56,292 bases of DNA from an uncultured Lachnospiraceae bacterium (lineage in GTDB: Bacteria; Bacillota; Clostridia; Lachnospirales; Lachnospiraceae), in assembly GCA_944376425.1 (NCBI GenBank), contig CALWCS010000008.1:1-56292 (forward strand), given 5' to 3'. The notes below the pieces were generated by a model. That model searched no databases. It had not been told where the DNA came from and worked only from the letters and a program-made list of their open reading frames with translations. The position numbers were made by a program, and so were the translations under genes. Numbering within the stretch: the first letter of the stretch is position 1; every line of letters begins with the position of its first letter. Shown here piece after piece: positions 1 to 7,567 of the stretch.

Positions 1-78
1 TAGAATGGAGTTCGAATCTCAAAAGATCTATTTACCCGACAGGACTTTCCTACATCTATGTGTAAGGAAGGTGGTAAT

Positions 79-825
79 ATGAATAGTTTTATTAGTTGGA
101 TTGGTGGCAAGAAACTGCTACGAGAAAGGATTATACAAGAATTTCCTGAAAGTAGTTATCAAAAGTATATTGAAGTATTTGGAGGAGCAGGATGGGTGTT
201 ATTTGCACGTGAAAGACATGCAGAAATAGAGATTTATAATGACATAGACAGCAATCTTATTAATTTATACCGTTGTGTCAAATATCATCCGGAAGCATTA
301 CAAAAAGAACTGGATGGCGTTATGATGTCAAGAGAATTATTTTTAAATGCTTTACAGTCAGTAGAGGGATTAACAGACATTCAGAGAGCAGCACGGTTTT
401 TTATCGTAATTAAAGAAAGTTTTGGAGCAGACCGTAGATCCTTTGGAGCAAATATCAGAGATCTTAAAAAAGCAACGGATTTTTTGAGCATGGCATCCAA
501 GCGACTAAAAAGTGTGATCGTAGAAAAAAAGGATTTTGAATCTTTAATCAAGACATATGATGGGGAAAAATCCTTCTTTTATTTAGATCCGCCTTATTAT
601 AAAAGTGAGAAGTATTATGAAACACAATTTCTATTGGAAGATCATATACGATTGAAAGAGATATTAGATAATATAGATGGAAAGTTTCTTTTGTCATACA
701 ATGATTGCGAACAGGTTAGGGAACTTTATTCTAAATACCGAATTGTTGAAGTAGAGAGAGAACATAATTTCCTGACGAAGGAAGGCGGAAAACAATATAA
801 AGAGTTACTGATCAAGAATTATTGA
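79..825 (+). CDS. DNA adenine-N6 methyltransferase (Dam/D12 class), phage-borne
   Basis: Probably transfers a methyl group from S-adenosylmethionine to adenine in DNA. The N-terminus carries the SAM-binding motif I region (GGKKLLRERI, then FGGAGW at about residues 34-39). The catalytic motif IV is DPPYY near residue 169, in the order typical of D12/Dam enzymes. At 248 aa it is close to full family length. I start it at ATG 79 because GGAAGGTGG lies just upstream; an in-frame ATG at 58 has no such site. No partner restriction enzyme is visible, so it reads as an orphan phage methylase that could protect phage DNA or mark it for packaging (inference). A terminator-like hairpin follows it. Confidence 0.9.
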   Translation: MNSFISWIGGKKLLRERIIQEFPESSYQKYIEVFGGAGWVLFARERHAEIEIYNDIDSNLINLYRCVKYHPEALQKELDGVMMSRELFLNALQSVEGLTDIQRAARFFIVIKESFGADRRSFGANIRDLKKATDFLSMASKRLKSVIVEKKDFESLIKTYDGEKSFFYLDPPYYKSEKYYETQFLLEDHIRLKEILDNIDGKFLLSYNDCEQVRELYSKYRIVEVEREHNFLTKEGGKQYKELLIKNY

Positions 826-826
826 T

Positions 827-858
827 AAAAAGAGTTTCAAGAATGATGCTCTTTTTTT
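827..858 (+). terminator. Probable intrinsic terminator after the methyltransferase gene
   Basis: AAAAAGAG and CTCTTTTT form an 8-bp stem around a 14-nt loop, and the right arm runs into a T tract. It directly follows the methylase stop codon and would separate that gene from the late genes downstream. Confidence 0.55.
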
Positions 859-905
859 TATTCTAAAATAATTGATTTGAGCCATATGTAAAAGGTGATG
901 TATAT

Positions 906-1403
906 GTGAGTGTAAGCAAAAGAGGACGAAAAAGTGTATATGATGCAAAAATTAAACCAAGGTTCCTAGAAATTGCAGAGTGGGTCAGAAAAGGTGCAAC
1001 AGAAGCGGATATCATGAAACGGCTTGGTGTATCACATACAACTTTTAATAAGTATAAAAATGAAAAACCTGAATTACTGGAAATCATAAAAAAAAATAGA
1101 ATGGATGCAGTCGATAAGATAGAAAATGCTATGTTTACTTCTGCTACAGGAGAGTTACGAAAAATAAAAAAATATGCTAAGTGCAGACATGTAGAATATG
1201 AAGATGGAAAAAGAAGCTGTGAATATGAAACAATGGAAGCATATGAAGAAGAGGTCTATATTCCACCTAATACAACAGCAGGTATTTATCTGTTGAAACA
1301 CTGGGCAAAAGATAGAGGGTATACAAATGATCCTCTGACTTTGGAGCTTAAAAAACAAGAGTTAGAACTCAGAAAAGAAATTGCAGAAAACAACAATTGG
1401 TAG
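906..1403 (+). CDS. Helix-turn-helix phage protein, small-terminase-like
   Basis: A 165-aa protein with an N-terminal HTH of the kind found in phage small terminases and homeodomain-like DNA binders: residues about 20-50 read as two helices around GATEADIMKRLGVSHTTFNKY. A second half rich in Lys, Glu and Tyr follows. The start is GTG 906 behind AAAGGTGATG. A P27-like small terminase sits directly ahead of TerL further on, so this protein may instead be a late regulator or an accessory packaging protein. I recognise the HTH but not a specific family; the role is inferred from position. Confidence 0.65.
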   Translation: MSVSKRGRKSVYDAKIKPRFLEIAEWVRKGATEADIMKRLGVSHTTFNKYKNEKPELLEIIKKNRMDAVDKIENAMFTSATGELRKIKKYAKCRHVEYEDGKRSCEYETMEAYEEEVYIPPNTTAGIYLLKHWAKDRGYTNDPLTLELKKQELELRKEIAENNNW

Positions 1404-1418
1404 TATGGAGGTGTTCAC

Positions 1419-1790
1419 ATGGTTGAATCATATCAAATTAAAATTAATAAGTGTCTTGTTGATCCGGCTGAGGATGAGATAAAAGTGTACAGTCAGGGAG
1501 GACTTGACGCGTTCAATTTGTATTTCAGACGAGTCAACGGGGTTATTTATGTTTACGGTGGAGGCAACGAACAGGGACTTATCACACCTGGTGCGCCTGT
1601 AAAAGTAGGAGACAATCCATTTAATGTTGATGTTAATACTTATTTACCTATCTTTTCTCAGAATGATCATAAACAAGTCGGAGAGCTGCTCATTACAAGC
1701 GGACTTGCGAAAGAGGTACGCATTCAGCTAACTCAGAGTATGACAAGTAAGTTTATCTATGTGAACGGGTTCTATATGGAAAGGGACTGA
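1419..1790 (+). CDS. Unrecognised beta-rich phage protein (123 aa)
   Basis: I do not recognise a family. The sequence has no signal peptide or membrane segment, and it alternates hydrophobic residues with turns and Gly-rich stretches (YGGGNEQG near the middle), as beta-rich virion proteins do. ATG 1419 follows GGAGGTG. It is separated by only five bases from the next gene (1796), so the two are probably translated together. Both lie between the HTH gene and the HNH gene, ahead of the packaging genes, where virion structural genes are not usual. Confidence 0.6.
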   Translation: MVESYQIKINKCLVDPAEDEIKVYSQGGLDAFNLYFRRVNGVIYVYGGGNEQGLITPGAPVKVGDNPFNVDVNTYLPIFSQNDHKQVGELLITSGLAKEVRIQLTQSMTSKFIYVNGFYMERD

Positions 1791-1795
1791 GTGCA

Positions 1796-2449
1796 ATGAG
1801 AAACATTTGTAAGATTGATTTGTCAACATCTACCTATCAAGCGTTCACTTGTCCTGAGAGTAATATCAACTCTCTGATCCTTGAAATAACACCTCTGTCT
1901 AACCAAAAGACACAATACCGAGTCGAAGTCATAAAGTCAGGCATTGCGCAATCTATTGCAAGTGATGTGCTTCCGGTAAATCCTAACAGTAACGCAATCT
2001 ATTATGTTGTGCCGTATGACTATTATAAGAACGCTGGAACAATGAGTGTGAGGCTGCTAAGTAAAGAAGGTAACAGTGAGTATATCTCATTTCAAGTCGT
2101 GTCGACATTAAGGAACACGGATGACATGCAAGTGACATATGACGGCAGCAAGTTCGTTGTATCAACAGCTATGTCAAAAGAAATCATACTGAGGACTGTA
2201 GGAGTTGGATATGACGGATCTATTTATGCGTTCTATAACTATCCGGATTTAACAGACATCGAACCTACTTTCTCAAATATAACTGGCAGTGTGACAGGCT
2301 TTGCGTCATCATCTGGGGTTGATATTACAATTGATGATGCACGTACTACGAACTATAATGCTTGCTTCAAGTTCACAGGTAATGCAGGGCAGACGGTGGA
2401 AGATGGTAGAGCCTACATCTGTATGATTCGATTTACTATGCACTTCTGA
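1796..2449 (+). CDS. Putative beta-sandwich structural protein (BppU-like N-terminal pattern)
   Basis: A 217-aa protein with no membrane segment. The first 100 residues show the alternating pattern of an Ig-like beta sandwich, reminiscent of the N-terminal domain of BppU-type baseplate proteins: a short N-terminal strand, then 'YRVEVIKSG', then 'YYVVPYDYYKNAG', then 'YISFQVV'. The second half is also rich in Thr, Ser, Gly and Asn. That resemblance is my reading of the pattern only. It starts at ATG 1796, five bases after the previous gene, and ends just ahead of the HNH gene. Confidence 0.55.
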   Translation: MRNICKIDLSTSTYQAFTCPESNINSLILEITPLSNQKTQYRVEVIKSGIAQSIASDVLPVNPNSNAIYYVVPYDYYKNAGTMSVRLLSKEGNSEYISFQVVSTLRNTDDMQVTYDGSKFVVSTAMSKEIILRTVGVGYDGSIYAFYNYPDLTDIEPTFSNITGSVTGFASSSGVDITIDDARTTNYNACFKFTGNAGQTVEDGRAYICMIRFTMHF

Positions 2450-2459
2450 GGTGGTAGAC

Positions 2460-3134
2460 ATGTTTACATTAGATAACTTTTATAAGTCATATGAATGGCG
2501 TGATCTGGTTTGTGTACTGAGAATTGAGCGCACACACAAGGACGGTGTTCTATACTGTGAGCATTGCGGTAGACCTATCATCAAGGCTTATGACTGCATC
2601 GGACATCACAAGATTGAGCTGACAGAACAGAATGTCAATGATTACACGATATCCCTTAATCCAGATAACATCATGCTAGTGCATCACAAATGCCACAACA
2701 TGATTCATGAGCGATGGGGATATGTGAAACAAAAGCAAGTGTATCTTGTGTACGGTGCGCCGTGTTCCGGTAAAACAACATGGGTGCGAGAGGTGGCAGG
2801 AAAAGAAGATCTGATCTTAGATGTGGATAACATCTGGCAGATGATCACAGTCAATGATAGGTATACGAAACCGGGAAGGCTTAAGACAAATGTATTCCTT
2901 GTTCGTGACTGCATCCTTGATATGATTCGAACTCGAACGGGTAACTGGCGACATGCCTATGTGATTGGTGGCTACCCTTTTGCAATGGATAGGACGCGCT
3001 TAGAGCAGTCTTTAGGTGCACAAAGTATTTTTATTAACGAGGCAAAAGAAACGTGCTTAGAGCGAGCGAAAGCAAGCGAGAGACACGGATGGGATAAATA
3101 TATTGAACAATGGTTCGATAATTATAGCGCATAG
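2460..3134 (+). CDS. HNH endonuclease fused to a P-loop kinase/ATPase domain
   Basis: Two domains are visible in 224 aa. Residues about 1-85 form an HNH nuclease: a CEHCG zinc knuckle, GHHKIEL, then LNPDNIMLVHHKCHNMIHE, giving the Cys, HH and HxxCH ligand and catalytic pattern. Residues about 95-220 begin with a Walker A motif, YGAPCSGKTTW, followed by DVDNIW; this resembles zeta-toxin/polynucleotide-kinase-like P-loop proteins. HNH proteins next to terminase commonly assist genome packaging in HK97-type phages. The kinase-like half is unusual and its substrate is unknown. I prefer ATG 2460 after GAGGTGG; an in-frame GTG lies at 2451. Confidence 0.8.
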   Translation: MFTLDNFYKSYEWRDLVCVLRIERTHKDGVLYCEHCGRPIIKAYDCIGHHKIELTEQNVNDYTISLNPDNIMLVHHKCHNMIHERWGYVKQKQVYLVYGAPCSGKTTWVREVAGKEDLILDVDNIWQMITVNDRYTKPGRLKTNVFLVRDCILDMIRTRTGNWRHAYVIGGYPFAMDRTRLEQSLGAQSIFINEAKETCLERAKASERHGWDKYIEQWFDNYSA

Positions 3135-3135
3135 T

Positions 3136-3160
3136 CCCCCCGGTATCGATGAAAATATCG
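3136..3160. other. Short inverted repeat in the gap before the small terminase gene
   Basis: CCGGTAT and ATATCGG can pair (7 bp with one G-U) around an 8-nt loop just after the HNH gene. There is no T tract, so it is not a convincing terminator. The rest of the gap to 3270 is AT-rich and holds only the ribosome binding site AGGCGGTGATC. Confidence 0.3.
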
Positions 3161-3270
3161 GTGCTTGAAGGACTGTGAGGCAGCCCTCTTTTGCACACGG
3201 GACAAAAAATTGAAATTTTTTAGAATAAAATTTGAAAATGTTAAAAATGTTTTGATAGGCGGTGATCTTG

Positions 3271-3597
3271 TTGGAAAGAAAAAAAGAACTCGTGAAGCTA
3301 TTTGAAAATGTAGACGAAAGTCAGCGAAAACTAGTGAATCGCTTGATCGATGAGGTGATATATATTGAAAATACAGTGACTGACCTCAAAAAACTTCCAT
3401 TTATTCGAGTTCACCCGAAAGATTGTTCGAAACAGGAGATCACACCGGCTGGAAAATTGTATAAAGATATGATCGCTCAGTATATGAATGCAATTCGAAT
3501 TCTATGCTCATTATTAAGCAAAGCAAACAGTGATGATTATGATCCGGTTGCTGAATTTATGGAGAAAATGAGACATGGCGAATTTGAAACCCGTTAA
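3271..3597 (+). CDS. Terminase small subunit (P27-like)
   Basis: A 108-aa, highly charged, helical protein directly before and overlapping the large terminase gene by 23 bases. It follows the P27-type small-terminase plan: an N-terminal helical segment (KKELVKLFENVDESQRKL), a central 'ENTVTDLKKLP' segment, and a C-terminal helix ending near 'DDYDPVAEFMEKM'. It would recognise phage DNA and deliver it to TerL. The start is uncertain: AGGCGGTGATC matches the anti-Shine-Dalgarno region well and points to TTG 3271 or TTG 3268, with GTG 3262 less likely. Confidence 0.75.
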   Translation: MERKKELVKLFENVDESQRKLVNRLIDEVIYIENTVTDLKKLPFIRVHPKDCSKQEITPAGKLYKDMIAQYMNAIRILCSLLSKANSDDYDPVAEFMEKMRHGEFETR

Positions 3598-5266
3598 TAA
3601 CTACCCCAACTACTTGGTGGAATACCGGGAGCGCATTCGATCAGGTGAGATTGTTGCAGGGCGTGAACTAATTACAGAGCTTGATAAGTTGGTGGAGGAT
3701 CTTAATGATTCCCGGTATCGATACGATACAAGCGAAGCTCATATGAGAATTGCATTCATGGAAAACCTCTGTTTACAAAGTAAGAAACCTTATTACATGA
3801 AACCGCTCAAATTGCTGCTATGGCAAAAAGCATTCATTGAAGTTATCTACTCATTCAAAAAATATTCAGATGAGTTGGGTCGATGGATCAGACGATTTCA
3901 AGATATTATGCTTTTGATCGCCAGAAAGAACGGCAAAACTACTTTGATGGCAGCAGATGCCCATACCGATTTGAGAATTGGCGACGGTGGACAAGATATT
4001 GTCTGTACGTCAAATGATGATCGTCAAGCCTCTCTTCTATGGAATGAGGTTGACGGGATGCGTAAGCGCATTGATCCGAAAGGCAAGTGGACGCACAAGA
4101 ACATGAGTCAGATTGAGAATTTGACTAACGACACCAAGATTTTTAAGTTGTCATCTAAAACGCATAACAAAGACGGTCGGAACATTGATAAGGCATATTT
4201 TGATGAAAGTCATGATGCGCAAGACGATGAAATTGCAGCAGCTTGTCAAAAATCCATGTCGGTAAAAGAAGAACCTATGTTCATAAATCTGACAACAGAA
4301 GGGTTTGTGAATGATGGATATCTGGACAACAAATTGATCTATGCGAGAAAGGTTTTGAATGACGAAATTGAGGACGACACATTTTTACCGTGGCTGTATA
4401 CGCAGGATTCCGAAAATGAAGTCTGGCAAAATGAAAAGAGTTGGTACAAATCAAATCCAAGTTTGGGAGCCGTTAAGAAATGGTCATACTTGCGCGGCGA
4501 GGTGGCGAAATCAAAGATTGATAAGTCAACTCGAATGCACACACTTTGCAAAGATTTCGATATCAAGCAGAATAACGCGCAGGCATGGCTAATGCTAGAA
4601 GACTATGATTATCCAACGCCAGTGTTCGATTTAGAAGATTTCAGGGGAGCCGTGTGTTTGGGAGCGGTCGATCTGGCAGCAACCACTGATCTTGCGAATG
4701 CAAAAATTCTATTAATGAAACCGGGAGACAAAACCAAGTACATCCATTCGCATTATTGGATTCCAGAGAGCAAGCTTAGAAATTCGGATGACAAGGAAGC
4801 CGGGGCGAATTATGTTGAATGGGCAAAAGAAGGATTGTTGACCATTCACGAGGGTAACGAGGTTGACATCTCGAAAATTGCAGACTGGTTTTTTGATCTA
4901 TATAAAAATTATGATATACGTCTGTTCAAATGCGGATATGATCAACGGTATGCAAAAACCTTTCTGGATCGTATGAATGACTATGGATTCGAGTGTGAAA
5001 TGATCTATCAAAATAGATTCGTCATGAGTCCGCCTATGAAACTAGTAGAGGCAGACTTAAAATCACGTCTTATCAATTATTGTCAGAATGCTATGGACAA
5101 ATGGTGTCTAGGTAATGCTGCTATGGAAATGGATAATTACGGAAATGTTATGTGTGTAAAAGTAAACAACCAAAAAGAGAAACGAATTGACGGAGCCGTG
5201 ACACTGATTATTTTGTATGAGGTGTTTCGACGATGCCGAAATGATTTTATGATGACTGTGAAATAG
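3575..5266 (+). CDS. terL: Terminase large subunit (packaging ATPase/nuclease)
   Basis: The motor that pumps DNA into the prohead and cuts concatemers. The ATPase domain shows Walker A ARKNGKTT (about residues 116-123) and Walker B KAYFDE (about 206-211), followed by an LTTEG coupling-type motif near 240. The C-terminal nuclease domain begins at GAVDLAATTDLA, whose Asp near 366 should bind a catalytic metal. At 563 aa it is full length for the Terminase_1 family. The gene overlaps the small subunit and is three bases upstream of the portal gene's first possible start, so it belongs to one packaging/head operon. Confidence 0.96.
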   Translation: MANLKPVNNYPNYLVEYRERIRSGEIVAGRELITELDKLVEDLNDSRYRYDTSEAHMRIAFMENLCLQSKKPYYMKPLKLLLWQKAFIEVIYSFKKYSDELGRWIRRFQDIMLLIARKNGKTTLMAADAHTDLRIGDGGQDIVCTSNDDRQASLLWNEVDGMRKRIDPKGKWTHKNMSQIENLTNDTKIFKLSSKTHNKDGRNIDKAYFDESHDAQDDEIAAACQKSMSVKEEPMFINLTTEGFVNDGYLDNKLIYARKVLNDEIEDDTFLPWLYTQDSENEVWQNEKSWYKSNPSLGAVKKWSYLRGEVAKSKIDKSTRMHTLCKDFDIKQNNAQAWLMLEDYDYPTPVFDLEDFRGAVCLGAVDLAATTDLANAKILLMKPGDKTKYIHSHYWIPESKLRNSDDKEAGANYVEWAKEGLLTIHEGNEVDISKIADWFFDLYKNYDIRLFKCGYDQRYAKTFLDRMNDYGFECEMIYQNRFVMSPPMKLVEADLKSRLINYCQNAMDKWCLGNAAMEMDNYGNVMCVKVNNQKEKRIDGAVTLIILYEVFRRCRNDFMMTVK

Positions 5267-5278
5267 GAGGTGGTGAGT

Positions 5279-6757
5279 TTGGGGCTATTTGATTTTATAA
5301 ATAAATATCGATTGCAGCGACAGAACAAAAAATATGCAGCGATGCTAAACGGATTCACTCCTATTTTTTCACAGTTTGGACATGACATCTATGCAAGCGA
5401 CGTAGTACAGCAAGCAATTTCGTGTATCGTTTTTGAAATGAAAAAATTAAATCCCCAACATGTGCGGATGAATAACGGTGATCCTATGCCGATAGATGGA
5501 GAGATTCAAAGGTTGCTTGAATATCCAAATAATCGAATGACGCAATCTGAATTTACCGAAAAGGTATTCTGGCAACTATTCCTTAATTACAACTCTTTTA
5601 TTATTCCTACTTATGACATCGGTTATGACGTAAACGGAAACAGAGTAAGAAAGTACACCGGTCTGTATCCAATACAACCGGCACAAGTGGATTTTCTGCA
5701 AGACGATGCCGGAGAATTGTTTGTTACCTTCAAGTTTGCCAATACATACGAAACAACACTCAGATATAGTGATGTGATCCATATACGTTACCGCTATTCT
5801 GTTAATGAATTTTTAGGAGGTAACGAATTTGGACAACCGGACAATGACGCGTTACTTGAAACGCTAGAGATTAATAATACATTGCTGCAAGGTGTAAGCA
5901 AGGGACTGAAAGCTTCTTTTGCTGTCAATGCAGTTGTCAAATACAATACGTTGCTAGACGATGGCACAATGGAAAAAAACTTAAAGGATATGGAACAGAA
6001 ACTGAAAAATAACGAAAGTGGTTTTCTGCCATTAGACATCAAAAGTGAATTCGTGCCTATTAGCAATCAGATTCAATTAGTTGACGCGGAAACATTGAAA
6101 TTTGTGGATGAGAAAATTTTGAGACAGTTCGGTGTATCTCTTCCGATTTTGACAGGTGACTATACAAAAGAACAATATGAGGCATTTTATCAAAAGACTC
6201 TGGAGCCTTTGGTTATCGCGATTTCTCAGGCATTCACAAAAACTTTGTTTACTGACCGGGAAAAATCATTTGGCAATAGAATCAAGTTTTATCCTCATGA
6301 ACTGATCTTTATGAGTACCGAGCAGAAACTAGAGTTATTCGACAAATTAATTGATTCCGCGTCATGCTACAAAAATGAATTCAGAACAGCATTCGGAATG
6401 AAACCGTTGCCTGAGCTTGTTGGACAATTGGCGATGTCAAGCAATAAGACGAATGCAGAGAACAACAAACAAGATAACGGCGATGAGGAAAATCAGAACA
6501 CAGATGTGTCTTTGACGAAACAAGATGAGACTATTGTGGATGATGTTGTAGACGAGGCAAAAGACATCGTAAAACAACCGCTGCTAGTAGGACAAATTCA
6601 AGCGTTGTCAGATATCGTAAAAGGTTATCAGGCAGGAGAATACACTTACAACCAAGCAAAAAACATGTTGATGATCGGCGTTGGTTTAAGCGCGGAAGAT
6701 GCAGAAGCGGTTCTGGATGTTCAAGATGATTTGAATAGTGGAGGTGTAGAAGAATGA
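5279..6757 (+). CDS. Portal protein (HK97 family)
   Basis: Forms the dodecameric DNA entry ring at one capsid vertex. The N-terminus (GLFDFINKYRLQRQ), the motif VVQQAISCIVFEMKKLNP, the segment LLEYPNNRMTQSEFTEKVF and the later 'LPILTGDYTKEQYEAFYQKT' region are characteristic of HK97-type portals. The C-terminal 100 residues are acidic and low in complexity. I choose TTG 5279 because AGGAGG at 5265-5270 then has normal spacing; GTG codons at 5270 and 5273 overlap that site. Its stop overlaps the next gene's start as ATGA. Confidence 0.94.
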   Translation: MGLFDFINKYRLQRQNKKYAAMLNGFTPIFSQFGHDIYASDVVQQAISCIVFEMKKLNPQHVRMNNGDPMPIDGEIQRLLEYPNNRMTQSEFTEKVFWQLFLNYNSFIIPTYDIGYDVNGNRVRKYTGLYPIQPAQVDFLQDDAGELFVTFKFANTYETTLRYSDVIHIRYRYSVNEFLGGNEFGQPDNDALLETLEINNTLLQGVSKGLKASFAVNAVVKYNTLLDDGTMEKNLKDMEQKLKNNESGFLPLDIKSEFVPISNQIQLVDAETLKFVDEKILRQFGVSLPILTGDYTKEQYEAFYQKTLEPLVIAISQAFTKTLFTDREKSFGNRIKFYPHELIFMSTEQKLELFDKLIDSASCYKNEFRTAFGMKPLPELVGQLAMSSNKTNAENNKQDNGDEENQNTDVSLTKQDETIVDDVVDEAKDIVKQPLLVGQIQALSDIVKGYQAGEYTYNQAKNMLMIGVGLSAEDAEAVLDVQDDLNSGGVEE

Positions 6758-6927
6758 TCGAAAAAAAGACATATGCAGAACAGGAACCGGTAGAAATTGA
6801 AAATGAAATTGAACTTGAGGATCTGGCGCAAGTGCCTAACCTTGTAATCAATAAGGCTAACATTAAAAATATGCACATTACAATCTATCAATCCGGCTGT
6901 TTCGGAGGTGCAGATGATGGGGAATAA
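6754..6927 (+). CDS. Small acidic protein between portal and protease genes (57 aa)
   Basis: A short gene whose ATG at 6754 overlaps the portal stop (ATGA) and whose 3' end overlaps the protease gene start by 11 bases. GGAGGTGTAGAAG precedes the ATG at good spacing. The peptide begins MIEKKTYAEQEPVEIENE and ends in a Cys- and Gly-containing tail; it is strongly acidic in its first half and has no membrane segment. I do not recognise a family. The tight overlap on both sides is the main evidence that it is translated. Confidence 0.6.
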   Translation: MIEKKTYAEQEPVEIENEIELEDLAQVPNLVINKANIKNMHITIYQSGCFGGADDGE

Positions 6928-7555
6928 ATTTGAAAAACCAAAAATGAGTGAACTGATTTCTCGTTCTTTCTCTGACTATCAGGCAGAAAGTTCAGATGAT
7001 GAAAAGACTGGTCATATCACTGGGGTTCCGATTGTGTTTGAACAGAAAACAGATATTAACGGATGGTTTGAAGAAACCATTGCAAGAGGTGCGATCTCAG
7101 AGGATGTCTTGCGAGATGTGGCACTGTTTTACAATCATGATTTGAATACAAAACCACTTGCAAGGACGCGGACAGGAAAGTTAAAACTGACAATTGAAAA
7201 CGACGGGGTTCATATGGATGCCGAGATCAATCGCGAAAGATCAGATTCAAATGATCTTTATTTGGCAGTCAGGGACGGCGATATTGATGGAATGTCATTC
7301 ATGTTCCGGGTAGAGGCGGACGAGTGGACAGATTTAGAGAGTGATTATCCGAAGCGGAGAATTACTAAAATTGGATACGTGCAAGAAGTAAGCGCGGTTA
7401 ATTATCCGGCTTATCAAGGCACATCAATAAATGCTCGTGCAGATGGATCACTGGATAGTGATAAACAGGCGTTGGATAATGCCAGAGCAAAACTACTGGA
7501 TAGTAGTGACTTAGAACTAGCAAAATTAAAAGCAAAGTATTTGTATCACATTTAG
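6917..7555 (+). CDS. Prohead maturation protease (HK97/U35 family)
   Basis: Cleaves the scaffolding region of the capsid protein during head maturation. The fold signature is present: GHITGVPIVF early, a catalytic His in YNHD (about residue 74), and the nucleophile Ser in DGMSFMF (about residue 127), followed by 'VQEVSAVNYPAYQGT', a hallmark of the family. At 212 aa it is the usual length. GGAGG at 6904-6908 favours ATG 6917; ATG 6914 and GTG 6908 are possible. It sits between portal and capsid genes, the classic HK97 order. Confidence 0.94.
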   Translation: MGNKFEKPKMSELISRSFSDYQAESSDDEKTGHITGVPIVFEQKTDINGWFEETIARGAISEDVLRDVALFYNHDLNTKPLARTRTGKLKLTIENDGVHMDAEINRERSDSNDLYLAVRDGDIDGMSFMFRVEADEWTDLESDYPKRRITKIGYVQEVSAVNYPAYQGTSINARADGSLDSDKQALDNARAKLLDSSDLELAKLKAKYLYHI

Positions 7556-7567
7556 GAGGATTGCAAA

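Noticed and set aside
1..40. TTCGAATC flanked by GGAG and CTC near the start, like a tRNA T arm
   Set aside because: The T stem has a mismatch and the rest of any tRNA would lie outside the window, so it cannot be supported.
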